This document shows, piece after piece, positions 39,441 through 49,271 of a stretch of 64,000 nucleotides of DNA. Both the position numbers and the translations under genes were made by a program. The notes below the pieces were generated by a model. That model did no database searches and was not told the origin of the DNA. It worked only from the letters and a program-made list of their open reading frames with translations. Position 1 is the stretch's first letter. Every line of letters begins with the position of its first letter. Location of the stretch: positions 128,077-192,076 of the forward strand of contig JACAUB010000001.1 of NCBI GenBank assembly GCA_013390605.1, written 5' to 3'. This DNA comes from Bacteroidota bacterium (GTDB taxonomy: Bacteria; Bacteroidota; Bacteroidia; Bacteroidales; Cfx3-03).

Positions 39441-42400
39441 ATGGCTAATTATCAGAAAACCAACAATATTATTGGATGGTCTGTATTTATAATTTCTACG
39501 TTGGTTTACCTTTTAACCCTCGAACCAACTGCCAGTTGGTGGGATTGTGGCGAATATATAGCTACCGCTTTTAAGTTACAGGTAGGTCATCCACCCGGAG
39601 CACCATTGTTTCAAATGATCGGTCGGTTTTTTAGTTTGTTTGCATTTAATGATGTAACCAAGGTGGCTGTTATGGTGAATTCTATGTCAGCCATTAGTAG
39701 CGGATTCACCATTTTATTCCTTTTTTGGAGTATAACCATATTGGCTAGAAAGCTATTTCCATCAGATCGACCGCTCACCTCTTTCGAAGTCTGGTCTATT
39801 ATGGGTAGCGGTATTGTTGGTGCTCTGGCTTATACTTTCACCGATTCATTCTGGTTCTCTGCAGTTGAAGGCGAAGTGTATGCTATGTCATCTTTTTTTA
39901 CGGCTATTGTCTTTTGGGCCATCCTACGTTGGGAAAGAGATGCAGATCAACCAAACCATTGGCGTTGGATTCTTTTGATTGCATACTTGATAGGATTATC
40001 TATTGGTGTCCATCTTCTAAATCTGTTGGCTATTCCGGCAATTGCCTTTGTTTATTATTTCAGAAAATATAAAGTAACAACCAAGGGATTTATCATCACA
40101 GCCATAGCTGGTGTAGGTGTTCTGGCTTTAATTATGTTTGCAGTAATTCCAATCACTGTTAAGCTTGCAGGACTGTTTGAAATAACTTTTGTTAATAGTT
40201 TCGGATTTCCCTTTAATGGAGGCACAATTGTATATTTTCTTTTGTTGATAGGACTAATTACATTTGGATTAATCTATTCAAAGCGAAAATCAAAGCAGTT
40301 GCTACACATCGTTTTACTGTCACTAACTTTTATACTGATCGGTTATTCTTCATTTATGATGTTGGTTATTCGTGCCAATGCCGAGACTCCAATCAATGAA
40401 AATGAGCCCTCGGATGCAGTGGGATTACTTTCTTACTTAAATAGAGAGCAATACGGTGATTGGCCTTTGTTGTATGGACCCTATTATTCTGCACCGGTAA
40501 CAGGCTATGCCGATGGCTCACCTACATATGCCCGCGACGAAAAAACACATTCTTATAAAATAGTTGATCCTCACAAACAATCTATCCCTCAATTTGATAA
40601 ACGATTCTGTACTGTTTTTCCAAGAATGCATAGTCGACAGAAAGACCATATTCGCGCTTATAATTCATGGGCTGATATCGTAGGCGAATCTATTCCTGTT
40701 CAAAACGAAAAGGGTGAGACGAAGATAATTATTAAACCAACGTTTCTTGAAAATTTAGATTTCTTCTTCCGATATCAGGTCGGACACATGTATATGCGCT
40801 ATTTTTTATGGAATTTTGTTGGTCGCCAAAACGATATTGAAGGTCATGGGGGAATAAGAAATGGCAATTGGATTAGCGGTATTCCTTTTATCGACAATTT
40901 GAAACTGGGAAATCAGTCAAACCTTCCTGATAGCATGAAGAATCCGGCCCATAATGTCTTTTATTTTTTACCTTTATTATTGGGGATGGTTGGTTTTGCC
41001 TTTCATCTCAATCGAAACTCAAAAGATGCCTGGGTCGTATTTCTACTGTTTTTTATGACAGGTATGGCTATTGTTCTCTATTTGAATCAAACTCCATTTC
41101 AACCAAGAGAACGTGATTATGCTTATGCGGGTTCATTCTATGCATTTGCAATCTGGATAGGTTTAGGGGTTGCCGCCTTACTAAATAAGCTGCCTTCAAA
41201 ATATAAAACCGTGTTTTCGGCGTTTTCAATAATCGCACTGTGTATCCTCTTGGTGCCAGGAATCATGGCTAAGGAAGGATGGAATGACCATAACCGATCC
41301 GGAAAGACTGCATGTCGTGATTTTGCAGTAAACTACCTTGAGAGTTGTGTTCCAAATTCTGTCGCAGTGACTTTTGGTGATAATGATACATTTCCATTAT
41401 GGTATGCGCAGGAAGTAGAAGGGGTAAGAACAGACGTTCGAGTATTAAATTATTTGTTAGCCGCAAGCGACTGGAATGTTCATCAAATGATGAAGAAGGC
41501 TTATAATTCAGAACCGCTCAAATTATCCCTGAAACACGATCAATATAATAAAGGCGTTAATGATGCTATTCTGATTTATGATCAGGGTGATTCTAGTCGT
41601 TATGAATTAAAGGATGTGATCGATTTTATTGCAAGCGATAATCCTAAGGGGAAAGTAGAATTAACCGATGGCAGTATGGCGGGATTTATTCCTACCCATA
41701 AGTTGAAAATGACTGTAGATAAACAAGCCGTGATTAAAAATAATATTGTCCCGGCTGATCGGATCAATGATATAGTCCCTGTAATAGAATGGAACTTAAA
41801 AGCTAGTTATATCACTAAGAATGAATTATTGTTACTCGATTATCTGGCTAACAATGCATGGAGTCGTCCGCTCTATGTTGCATCATTGAATAGCATGTCG
41901 AATATATTGAATATTGATAAATACTTTCATCTAGAGGGAACCATGTATCGTTTTATGCCGGTACTTCCCAAAAAATCAATGGAGTCGATAGGAGGTGTTA
42001 ATACTGATCGGACCTGGGATATTATGATGAAGAAAGCCCGATTCGGGAATTTATATAAACCGTCTGTTACTGTTGATAGAGAGAGTTTTCGAAATATCTA
42101 TTATCAAAGGGCAAGTTTTACACGGCTGGGATATGCATTATTGGCTGAAGGTCGTTGCGATTCTTCCGTTCAGGTAGCCGATAGATGTCAACAAATGTTT
42201 CCCCCTTCAAAATGCGGATACGACTATTTTCAATTGCAGATGCTCGAAATATATTTTAGAGGTGGTGCAATCAATAAGGGGGGAGCATTATCTAACCAAT
42301 TAATACATGTTTATAAACAAAACATTGATTATTATCTATCAACGGGTAGCACACTGGAATATTGGCAAGATGAATTGGGTAAAGATATCGCCATCCTCCA

Positions 42401-42503
42401 ACGTATTGCTGCTATTCTCAAAAGATATCAGCAAGAAAAAACCGCTCTAGATATTGAATCGTTTATTTATCAGAGAACTAAAAACATAAAACAACAGAAC
42501 TAG
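39441..42503 (+). CDS. DUF2723 family membrane protein
   Basis: A 1020-aa polytopic protein. The first ~170 residues match the DUF2723 domain: YLLTLEPTASWWDCGEYIATAFKLQVGHPPGAPLFQMIGRFF, with the acidic WDCGE and GHPPG loop typical of GT-C glycosyltransferases such as protein O-mannosyltransferases. About ten to twelve membrane helices run to residue ~600, then a large soluble C-terminal part (GDNDTFPLWYAQEVEGVRTDVRVLNYLLA, ARPLYVA-like WSRPLYVAS). Probably a lipid-linked-sugar-dependent transferase at the outer face of the inner membrane; substrate unknown. It is monocistronic. Confidence 0.8.
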   Translation: MANYQKTNNIIGWSVFIISTLVYLLTLEPTASWWDCGEYIATAFKLQVGHPPGAPLFQMIGRFFSLFAFNDVTKVAVMVNSMSAISSGFTILFLFWSITILARKLFPSDRPLTSFEVWSIMGSGIVGALAYTFTDSFWFSAVEGEVYAMSSFFTAIVFWAILRWERDADQPNHWRWILLIAYLIGLSIGVHLLNLLAIPAIAFVYYFRKYKVTTKGFIITAIAGVGVLALIMFAVIPITVKLAGLFEITFVNSFGFPFNGGTIVYFLLLIGLITFGLIYSKRKSKQLLHIVLLSLTFILIGYSSFMMLVIRANAETPINENEPSDAVGLLSYLNREQYGDWPLLYGPYYSAPVTGYADGSPTYARDEKTHSYKIVDPHKQSIPQFDKRFCTVFPRMHSRQKDHIRAYNSWADIVGESIPVQNEKGETKIIIKPTFLENLDFFFRYQVGHMYMRYFLWNFVGRQNDIEGHGGIRNGNWISGIPFIDNLKLGNQSNLPDSMKNPAHNVFYFLPLLLGMVGFAFHLNRNSKDAWVVFLLFFMTGMAIVLYLNQTPFQPRERDYAYAGSFYAFAIWIGLGVAALLNKLPSKYKTVFSAFSIIALCILLVPGIMAKEGWNDHNRSGKTACRDFAVNYLESCVPNSVAVTFGDNDTFPLWYAQEVEGVRTDVRVLNYLLAASDWNVHQMMKKAYNSEPLKLSLKHDQYNKGVNDAILIYDQGDSSRYELKDVIDFIASDNPKGKVELTDGSMAGFIPTHKLKMTVDKQAVIKNNIVPADRINDIVPVIEWNLKASYITKNELLLLDYLANNAWSRPLYVASLNSMSNILNIDKYFHLEGTMYRFMPVLPKKSMESIGGVNTDRTWDIMMKKARFGNLYKPSVTVDRESFRNIYYQRASFTRLGYALLAEGRCDSSVQVADRCQQMFPPSKCGYDYFQLQMLEIYFRGGAINKGGALSNQLIHVYKQNIDYYLSTGSTLEYWQDELGKDIAILQRIAAILKRYQQEKTALDIESFIYQRTKNIKQQN

Positions 42504-42678
42504 TACTCTTTTTATATAATGACGATTTAAAAACCATGATTCATCATTTATTGGTCTCGTTATGTTGATTGTAAGGATAACTCTTCTAAAATGTAGTATG
42601 GTATTCGAAAACAGATTTTACTTATCGTCAAAGTAACAGAATTATACACCTCTAATAGAAAATTTAAGATTTACAAAT

Positions 42679-42720
42679 AAAATAAGCCACACCAATTAAG
42701 TTTGATGTGGCTTATTTTAT
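42679..42720. terminator. bidirectional terminator DUF2723/lgt
   Basis: AAAATAAGCCACA, 14-base loop, TGTGGCTTATTTT, a perfect 13-bp stem between two convergent genes. Confidence 0.88.
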
Positions 42721-42738
42721 TAAAGTTGGATTAAATTT

Positions 42739-43557
42739 TTATGATTTGATTTCTTCAATCTGAGACTTATCTTTTTTATTGATGTACCAGAGAATCCCTA
42801 CACCAAATAAGATCAATGGGATACTTAAAATCTGTCCGAGATCTAATAAATAATTCTGTTCAGCGTCAACCTGTGGTAATTTAATAAACTCTACAATAAA
42901 TCGAACACCAAATACGAGAATTAAAAACATTGCACTACTATATCCTTCTTTTGGCTTTCCATCCTTCTTGATGTAGTTCCAGATTAAAAATGCAAATATC
43001 ATTAGATAAGAAAAGGCTTCATAGATTTGAGTCGGGTGATGTGGTAGTCCATCGCCTTGAAGATCTTTCGCAAAAATAAAACCCCATGGAAGATCGGTAG
43101 TTGTACCATATATCTCAGAGTTCATTAAATTTCCTAATCTGATAAAACAACCGGCTAAGGCGGTAACAATTACTATTCGATCTAACGACCAGAAAAAAGT
43201 CCTGTGGTTGTTTCTGGAAAACAGCCATAAAGCAAATAAAATGCCAATGGCAGCACCATGACTTGCAAGGCCTCCCTCCCAAATTTTTACGATCTCTATC
43301 GGATGTGAAAAATAATAACCCGGTTGATAAAAGAGAACATGTCCTAATCGGGCACCAATGACTGTAGCAATAATCATATAAGTAGCCAAACTATCAACCA
43401 ATGTGACAGGTAGGTTTTCCTTTTTTAACATACGTTCGATAATAATGTAGCCAAGATAGAAACTCATGGCAAAAAACAGTCCATACCAACGTACACCAAA
43501 TCCAAAAAGATGAAAAATCTGAGGATCGGCATTCCATGTAATTGCTCCTAGTGTCAT
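42739..43557 (-). CDS. lgt: prolipoprotein diacylglyceryl transferase
   Basis: A 272-aa seven-helix inner-membrane enzyme that adds diacylglycerol to the lipobox Cys of prolipoproteins. RWYGLFFAMSFYLGY, ARLGHVLFYQPGYY, WEGGLASHGAAIG (H100) and the Lgt signature RLGNLMNSEIYGTTTDLPW (R140, N143, N146, E148) are clear; HPTQIYEAFSYL follows. The C-terminus ends in a basic tail. It stands alone with its own promoter. Confidence 0.95.
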   Translation of the reverse strand: MTLGAITWNADPQIFHLFGFGVRWYGLFFAMSFYLGYIIIERMLKKENLPVTLVDSLATYMIIATVIGARLGHVLFYQPGYYFSHPIEIVKIWEGGLASHGAAIGILFALWLFSRNNHRTFFWSLDRIVIVTALAGCFIRLGNLMNSEIYGTTTDLPWGFIFAKDLQGDGLPHHPTQIYEAFSYLMIFAFLIWNYIKKDGKPKEGYSSAMFLILVFGVRFIVEFIKLPQVDAEQNYLLDLGQILSIPLILFGVGILWYINKKDKSQIEEIKS

Positions 43558-43573
43558 AAAAAAATATTTTGGA

Positions 43574-43581
43574 CAAATTTA
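43574..43581 (-). promoter_or_regulatory. TAnnTTTG promoter of lgt
   Basis: The minus strand reads TAAATTTG, 16 bp before the ATG at 43557. Confidence 0.55.
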
Positions 43582-43720
43582 ATGGTTTTGATAAAACGAA
43601 AACGTTATTGAAATAGTATATGTTGTAAAAAGATGAAGGAAATAAAATAAATTAGTTGGAGTACATTTGTCTGATAGAGTAAATTGCAAACCAGCACCAT
43701 CTGGTGATTCCTATAACCAC

Positions 43721-43762
43721 GTCATCCTGTAATTCAAAACAGATTGAACTACAAGATGATGG
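43721..43762 (-). repeat. imperfect hairpin with wobble pairs on the minus strand
   Basis: Arms CATCCTGTAATTCAA (43724-43738) and TTGAACTACAAGATG (43745-43759). The two differences from perfect pairing become G-U pairs only in the minus-strand RNA, so this would be a hairpin after the glycosyltransferase gene, without a T-run. Confidence 0.5.
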
Positions 43763-43828
43763 TATGAAATCATAGAATCAATTATCATCGGACAAACTTT
43801 CAACGAAACGACATAAGTTGATGCTAAT

Positions 43829-44908
43829 TTATTCTAAAGACCGTAAAAAGTTTCTCACTACCGCATGGAGTTGTTTGGGATTATAATAAACGGTTAGAGG
43901 TTTAATCTTACCAATTTCCCGAAGTGCTTTATGAATATCAAAATATTTCTGAGAATATCGCAAACAAGTACCATTCTTTTCATGGAATTCTGCCAGATAC
44001 TCTTGTTCAGTTTGCCCGGGTGTCGGTATAAAAACCGCCTTTTTGTTCAGTGTTGCTAAATCCATCAATGTTGAATACCCTGATCTGCAAATAACAAAAG
44101 CAGCCTTTTGAATGAAAGGGAGAAGCTCGTTCGATGGTAAATGCGAATAGACGGTCAGGTTTTTGATGGTTTCTACAGTGGTTTCTTCTGGTATTCCGGC
44201 TACTAATATTGACGGCTGGTCTAATTCGGATAACTGTTTTCTGAGCAGCTTTTCAAAGATTGAACGTTGCGGTTCAGGCCCCGAAACCAATGCCAGAATT
44301 AAGTTCCCGTTTGTAGTACTAATTTTAATGTTTTCAAAGCGAGACAAAGGGCCAATAAACTCTACATGAGCAGGGACAGGATAAAGATGAGAGAGATCTC
44401 CGGATAGATTATCCTCACCAGCCTGATCAGGGACCCAACAACGATCAAAACGGTGTACAAAAAAACGGTGAAAAAGAAACAGAAAAGGTTCAGCAAGTTT
44501 TAAATGCCATGGTGTCTTGATCATTAATTGATGTGTAATATAAACACTGGGTGTCTTCCATCTCCACAATCCGAATCGATTATCCGAGATGATAGCATCA
44601 ATTTTATTAACTTTTACAATCTTTCTTATTCTCCAATGTTCTTTCCATATGCCAATCAGTAATGGAAACATAGACCAAAACATCTTCCATGCCATACTAC
44701 CAACATGTGGATAACGCGGGGTATATCCTTTAAAAATGATAGTTTCAATATTTGGAAATTCTTTTTTTAAGAATTCCAATGGCCTTCCTTCTGCAGCGAT
44801 GATCACTTCAGCACCTTCGTTTTGCAAAAAATTGATAATAGGCACGCAGCGACTGGCATGACCGATGCCCCAGTTTAAAGGGCAAACAAGTATTCTGTGG
44901 TTCTTCAT
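43829..44908 (-). CDS. MurG-like glycosyltransferase
   Basis: A 359-aa GT-B glycosyltransferase from ATG 44908 (MKNHRILVCPLNWGIGHASRCVPIINFL). The N-terminal GIGHASR loop, and the C-terminal CRSGYSTLMDLATLNKKAVFIPTPGQTEQEYLA motif, which binds the UDP-sugar, are those of the GT28/MurG-type superfamily. A seven-codon longer GTG start exists but begins at the promoter. Acceptor unknown; it is not MurG itself, since peptidoglycan genes are absent. Divergent from dprA, with the two promoters about 40 bp apart. Confidence 0.8.
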   Translation of the reverse strand: MKNHRILVCPLNWGIGHASRCVPIINFLQNEGAEVIIAAEGRPLEFLKKEFPNIETIIFKGYTPRYPHVGSMAWKMFWSMFPLLIGIWKEHWRIRKIVKVNKIDAIISDNRFGLWRWKTPSVYITHQLMIKTPWHLKLAEPFLFLFHRFFVHRFDRCWVPDQAGEDNLSGDLSHLYPVPAHVEFIGPLSRFENIKISTTNGNLILALVSGPEPQRSIFEKLLRKQLSELDQPSILVAGIPEETTVETIKNLTVYSHLPSNELLPFIQKAAFVICRSGYSTLMDLATLNKKAVFIPTPGQTEQEYLAEFHEKNGTCLRYSQKYFDIHKALREIGKIKPLTVYYNPKQLHAVVRNFLRSLE

Positions 44909-44928
44909 TAGTGAATTCCTCTTCAGCA

Positions 44929-44936
44929 CAAAGATA
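44929..44936 (-). promoter_or_regulatory. TAnnTTTG promoter of the glycosyltransferase gene
   Basis: The minus strand reads TATCTTTG, 20 bp before ATG 44908. Confidence 0.6.
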
Positions 44937-44973
44937 ACTCAAATAATTTCATACTTTTCGTCGATTCATTTCT

Positions 44974-44981
44974 TATATTTG
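44974..44981 (+). promoter_or_regulatory. TAnnTTTG promoter touching the dprA start
   Basis: TATATTTG followed by GAC and then ATG at 44985; the expected transcription start is at the ATG itself. Confidence 0.6.
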
Positions 44982-44984
44982 GAC

Positions 44985-46094
44985 ATGGTTACGGAACGAG
45001 AGTTAATTCATAGAATAGCACTCACTTTAATCCCGGGGATAGGAGATGTGCTTGGCAAAAAGTTAGTAGCTTTTTGCGGCAGCGTTGAAGCTGTCTTTCA
45101 CGAAAAAGAAGAACATCTATTAAAGATTCCGGGCATTGGTAAAACATTAGCTCAATCCATTCACAATAAAAAAAATATAGAAAGAGCAGAGAAGGAGGTT
45201 CGTTTTGTCCAGAAGTATGCCATTGAACCTATTTTTTATCTCGACGATAATTTTCCGGAGCGACTAAAGCAATGTGAAGATCATCCCTTAATGCTTTACT
45301 ATAAAGGTTCGGTTCCATTAGAACACCCCCGGCCTATTGCTATTGTAGGAACGCGAAAAGCAACAGAGTATGGCAAAATATATTGTAAAAAGATTATTGA
45401 CGAAATTGCTCCTTTCGATCCACTAATTATTAGCGGTCTTGCTTTTGGCATCGATACAGTTGCTCATCGATCAGCATTGGAAGCAGGTCTCCCTACTATC
45501 GGTGTTATGGGTCATGGATTGGATAAAATCTATCCGGTTCAAAACAGAAAAATAGCCGAAATGATGTTACATCAAGGTGGGCTTCTGACCGAATTCATGA
45601 GTGAAACCAATCCGGATGCAGTAAATTTTCCAAAGAGAAACAGAATTATTGCCGGCCTATCTGACGCCGTGGTGGTTATTGAAGCAGGTAAAAAAGGTGG
45701 AGCTCTCATCACTGCCGATATCGCCAATTCTTATAATCGTGATGTATTTGCACTTCCGGGAAGGGTAAACGATATTTATTCCGAAGGGTGCCACTTTCTT
45801 ATTAAAACCAATAGAGCCGCCCTTGTCGAAAATGGTGCAGATCTGGTATTTGCTTTAGATTGGCAACCTAAAAAGGGAATCACTCCTCGTCAAACGCAAC
45901 TTTTTGTTGAGTTAACTGCCGAAGAAGAAAAAGTCGTCTCTATTTTAAGTGAAAAAGGAGACGCCAGTATCGATAATTTGATCGAAAATACACAATTATC
46001 TTCGGGTGTTGTTGCTTCCGCTTTGCTTAATCTTGAATTTAAGGACGTTGTAAAATTGCTCCCGGGTAAGGTCTATCGTCTTATAAATTATTAA
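44985..46094 (+). CDS. dprA: DNA processing protein DprA
   Basis: A 369-aa DprA/Smf protein, which loads RecA on single-stranded DNA taken up in transformation. From MVTERELIHRIALTLIPGIG: an N-terminal helical domain with helix-hairpin-helix (IPGIGKTLAQSI), the Rossmann DprA domain (IAIVGTRKATEYGK, ISGLAFGIDTVAHRSAL, VMGHGLDKIYPVQNRK, FPKRNRIIAGLSDAVVVIEAG, GALITADIA, ALPGRVND) and a winged-helix C-terminus (VVSILSEKGDASIDNLIE). The frame is open 40 codons upstream, across the neighbour's promoter, so the internal ATG is chosen. That ATG sits three bases after a promoter element. Confidence 0.94.
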   Translation: MVTERELIHRIALTLIPGIGDVLGKKLVAFCGSVEAVFHEKEEHLLKIPGIGKTLAQSIHNKKNIERAEKEVRFVQKYAIEPIFYLDDNFPERLKQCEDHPLMLYYKGSVPLEHPRPIAIVGTRKATEYGKIYCKKIIDEIAPFDPLIISGLAFGIDTVAHRSALEAGLPTIGVMGHGLDKIYPVQNRKIAEMMLHQGGLLTEFMSETNPDAVNFPKRNRIIAGLSDAVVVIEAGKKGGALITADIANSYNRDVFALPGRVNDIYSEGCHFLIKTNRAALVENGADLVFALDWQPKKGITPRQTQLFVELTAEEEKVVSILSEKGDASIDNLIENTQLSSGVVASALLNLEFKDVVKLLPGKVYRLINY

Positions 46095-46110
46095 TCATAG
46101 AACTTTTTTC

Positions 46111-46118
46111 TACCTTTG
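46111..46118 (+). promoter_or_regulatory. TAnnTTTG promoter of the cupin gene
   Basis: TACCTTTG; the longest frame would begin at a TTG inside it, so ATG 46143 is preferred. Confidence 0.6.
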
Positions 46119-46142
46119 TCCCATAATTCAAATGCGTCACCC

Positions 46143-46412
46143 ATGTCGAAGGTTATCATTGAAAAATTGAATGCAACCGAGGTTGTTCGAAGAGGAGTTA
46201 AGCACTGGCCTATCTGGGAAAGAGAACCATCACGTTTCGAATGGAGCTACGATTGTGATGAAGAATGTTATATTATTGAAGGCGACTTCACCATAGAGAC
46301 AGATGAGGGTTCGTATCACTGTAAAACAGGCGATTTTATAACCTTTAAAGAGGGACTACGCTGTGTTTGGGACATCCGTCGCGATGTTGTTAAGCATTAC
46401 AACTTTAAATAA
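46143..46412 (+). CDS. small cupin-domain protein
   Basis: An 89-aa single-cupin protein (MSKVIIEKLNATEVVRRGVKHWPIWERE). FEWSYDCDEECYIIEGDFTIETDEGSYHCKTGDFITFKEGLRCVWDI is the two-motif cupin core of the DUF861/EutQ-like type. Such proteins are small barrels of unclear function, perhaps binding sugars or uronates. It opens a tight run with rsgA (33 bp) and dtd (12 bp). The Glu/His pattern for metal binding is only partly present. Function unknown. Confidence 0.75.
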   Translation: MSKVIIEKLNATEVVRRGVKHWPIWEREPSRFEWSYDCDEECYIIEGDFTIETDEGSYHCKTGDFITFKEGLRCVWDIRRDVVKHYNFK

Positions 46413-46445
46413 TACACTGATTTGTAATTTAACCGGTCGACTTGT

Positions 46446-47408
46446 ATGGCAGAAGATGAAAAGCCCTTTGGGACTTATGGAACTGTAATCAGGTCGACAG
46501 GCAGTTGGTATGAGGTTCGGCTTCCTGATGGACAAATAATAAGTTGTCGCTTAAAGGGTAAATTCCGAATGAAAGGATTGCGTGCAACCAATCCTATTGC
46601 TGTAGGCGATCGGGTTACAATTCTTCCGGACTCCGTCACTCCCGGTGAGGGCTCTATTACTGCTATTGAACAACGACATAACTATATCATTCGTAAATCT
46701 ATTAACTTATCGAAGGAGTCGCACATCATTGCAGCAAATCTCGATCAGGCTTTTCTTGTTGTTACACTCATTCATCCACGGACTTCCACTGGTTTTATTG
46801 ATCGTTTTCTGGTGACGGCCGAGGCCTATCATATTCCAGCTGTTCTTATTTTCAATAAAATAGATCTTTATGATCAGGCGTTAATGAAACAACATGAAGA
46901 GATTAGCCAATTATATCGTTCAATTGGTTATCCGTGTTATGGTGCCTCTGCTTTGAAGGGAACCGGTATCGAAGTGCTTAAAGAACAGATGAAAGATAAG
47001 GTGACGTTGCTCTCAGGCCACTCGGGTGTTGGTAAGTCTCATTTAATAAATGCACTACAACCAGGAATGACCTTGAAAACAGGAACCATTTCTGATGTTC
47101 ACCTCAAGGGAAAACATACAACTACTTTTGCGGAGATGTTCCCACTTTCTTTTGGTGGATATATTATAGATACGCCCGGTATCAAAGAGTTTGGACTGGT
47201 TGATTTCGAAAAGACTGAAGTGGCTGAACGTTTTCCTGAATTTCGAAATTTGATGAATCAGTGTCAGTTTAATAATTGCACCCATGTGCATGAGCCTCGG
47301 TGTGCGGTTATAAAAGCACTTCACGAAGGAACTATTAGTCAGAGTCGCTATAAAAATTATATCAGCATCATTAATGATGAATATTTTGATGAGACCGACT
47401 GGAAATAA
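46446..47408 (+). CDS. rsgA: ribosome small-subunit-dependent GTPase A
   Basis: A 320-aa circularly permuted GTPase for late 30S assembly. An OB fold (TGSWYEVRLPDGQIISCRLKG) comes first; then G4 (LIFNKIDLYD), G1 (LLSGHSGVGKSHLINAL) and G3 (IIDTPGIKEFGL) in permuted order; then the zinc site CQFNNCTHVHEPRCAV. Length and order are standard. It precedes dtd by 12 bp. Confidence 0.95.
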   Translation: MAEDEKPFGTYGTVIRSTGSWYEVRLPDGQIISCRLKGKFRMKGLRATNPIAVGDRVTILPDSVTPGEGSITAIEQRHNYIIRKSINLSKESHIIAANLDQAFLVVTLIHPRTSTGFIDRFLVTAEAYHIPAVLIFNKIDLYDQALMKQHEEISQLYRSIGYPCYGASALKGTGIEVLKEQMKDKVTLLSGHSGVGKSHLINALQPGMTLKTGTISDVHLKGKHTTTFAEMFPLSFGGYIIDTPGIKEFGLVDFEKTEVAERFPEFRNLMNQCQFNNCTHVHEPRCAVIKALHEGTISQSRYKNYISIINDEYFDETDWK

Positions 47409-47420
47409 ATTCTGATTATT

Positions 47421-47873
47421 ATGAGAGTAGTTATTCAACGTGTTTTGTCTGCCACACTTTCTATTAATAATAATTGTAAATCAAAAATAGGGAAGGGCCT
47501 TTTAGTATTGCTTGGAATAGAAGATGCAGATAACGACGAGGATATTGTATGGCTTTGTGGCAAAATTAACAGATTACGTATTTTTGGTGATGCCGATGGC
47601 GTTATGAATCTCTCTGTCAATGATATTTCAGGTGAGGTATTAGTAGTGAGTCAATTTACACTTCATGCAAGTACAAAAAAAGGAAATAGACCTTCATATA
47701 TTAAGGCTGCTAAACCCGAAATATCTATTCCGCTATATACCAGGTTTCTTCAGCAGATGGAACTTGAACTGGGCAGACCCATTGCTACTGGTGAGTTTGG
47801 AGCCGATATGCAAATTAGTTTAGTGAATGACGGACCCGTTACCATCATCATAGATACAAAAAATAAAGAATAA
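47421..47873 (+). CDS. dtd: D-aminoacyl-tRNA deacylase
   Basis: A 150-aa enzyme that removes D-amino acids (and Gly from tRNA-Ala) misloaded on tRNA. MRVVIQRVLSATLSI, GLLVLLGIEDADNDEDI, LVVSQFTLHASTKKGNRPSYIKAA and NDGPVTIIIDT with the cross-subunit Gly-cisPro motif are all present. It ends the cupin-rsgA-dtd run. Confidence 0.95.
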   Translation: MRVVIQRVLSATLSINNNCKSKIGKGLLVLLGIEDADNDEDIVWLCGKINRLRIFGDADGVMNLSVNDISGEVLVVSQFTLHASTKKGNRPSYIKAAKPEISIPLYTRFLQQMELELGRPIATGEFGADMQISLVNDGPVTIIIDTKNKE

Positions 47874-47970
47874 TTTGTAATTCTGGTATTCATGTACTAT
47901 TATTGTTCTTTGTTTCGAGAAGAACATTTTCCCGCAAACGATTGTTTCCTTTCCAAAAAAAATCGCTTTT

Positions 47971-49245
47971 ATGAACCCAGAGAAAATTACAATGCAAAAT
48001 GGACAATTAAATGTCCCTAACTATCCTATTATTCCTTTTATAGAGGGCGATGGTACCGGTCCGGATATCTGGAGTGCGTCAGTTCGCGTTTTTGATGCAG
48101 CAGTGGAGAAAGCATATCAAGGTAAACGAAAAATATTTTGGAAAGAGGTTTTAGCCGGTGAAAAAGCTTTCAACCAAACCGGTAATTGGTTACCTGATGA
48201 AACACTTGATGCTTTTCGTGAAAATATTGTTGGAATTAAAGGCCCGCTTACCACTCCAATCGGAGGAGGCATACGTTCGTTAAATGTTGCTTTACGTCAG
48301 ATCCTCGATCTTTATGTTTGCTTACGCCCTGTTCGTTGGTTCACCGGAGTCCCAAGTCCTGTAAAACGTCCTGATCTGGTTGATATGCATATCTTTAGAG
48401 AAAACACAGAAGATATCTATGCAGGCATAGAATTCATGACAGGCGATGAAAAAAATATAAAATTAATGCGCTTCCTGATTGATGAATTGGGTGTTAAACA
48501 AATACGTTTCCCAGAAACATCATCATTAGGCATCAAGCCGGTATCCATTGAGGGTACAGAGCGTTTAGTCCGTGCTGCAATTCTTTATGCACTCGAACGT
48601 AAATTACCAAGTGTTACCATTGTCCACAAAGGAAATATCATGAAGTTTACTGAAGGTGGATTTAAAAAATGGGGTTATGCTTTAGCTGAACGAGAATTTG
48701 GAGATAAAGTCTTTACCTGGGCACAATATGATAAACTTGCAGAAACGCAAGGTCGCGAAGCTGCGGATCAGGCACAAGCTGCAGCTGAGAAGAGTGGTAA
48801 ATTGATCGTTAAAGACGTGATTGCTGATGCTTTCTTGCAACAAATTCTTTTACGTCCAAGTGAATATTCTGTTATTGCCACCTTAAATCTAAATGGTGAT
48901 TATATATCTGATGCACTTGCGGCCATGGTTGGTGGTATTGGTATTGCACCGGGCGCAAATATTAACTATGCAAATGGTTTTGCAATCTTTGAAGCTACGC
49001 ATGGAACAGCACCAAAATATGCTAATCTGGATAAAGTTAATCCTGGTTCAGTTATTCTATCAGGTGCTATGATGCTTGAATACATGGGATGGACTGAAGC
49101 TGCAAAACTTATTTATCAGAACGTTGAGTTGGCTATTCAAAACAAAAGAGTGACCTATGATTTTCATCGTTTGATGGAAGGTGCAACCTTATTGAAATGT
49201 TCTGAGTTTGGAAGCGAAATTGTACAGAACATTTTACAGTCATAA
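47971..49245 (+). CDS. icd: isocitrate dehydrogenase (NADP type)
   Basis: A 424-aa enzyme oxidising isocitrate to 2-oxoglutarate. [14 protein letters not shown], the substrate loop [60 protein letters not shown] and [12 protein letters not shown] are the conserved blocks of the bacterial homodimeric form. It is followed by citrate synthase 26 bp later, a probable operon supplying 2-oxoglutarate for glutamate. Aconitase, which would complete the set, is not adjacent. Confidence 0.93.
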   Translation: MNPEKITMQNGQLNVPNYPIIPFIEGDGTGPDIWSASVRVFDAAVEKAYQGKRKIFWKEVLAGEKAFNQTGNWLPDETLDAFRENIVGIKGPLTTPIGGGIRSLNVALRQILDLYVCLRPVRWFTGVPSPVKRPDLVDMHIFRENTEDIYAGIEFMTGDEKNIKLMRFLIDELGVKQIRFPETSSLGIKPVSIEGTERLVRAAILYALERKLPSVTIVHKGNIMKFTEGGFKKWGYALAEREFGDKVFTWAQYDKLAETQGREAADQAQAAAEKSGKLIVKDVIADAFLQQILLRPSEYSVIATLNLNGDYISDALAAMVGGIGIAPGANINYANGFAIFEATHGTAPKYANLDKVNPGSVILSGAMMLEYMGWTEAAKLIYQNVELAIQNKRVTYDFHRLMEGATLLKCSEFGSEIVQNILQS

Positions 49246-49271
49246 ATGGTTTAATTAGTAAATAGGTCACC

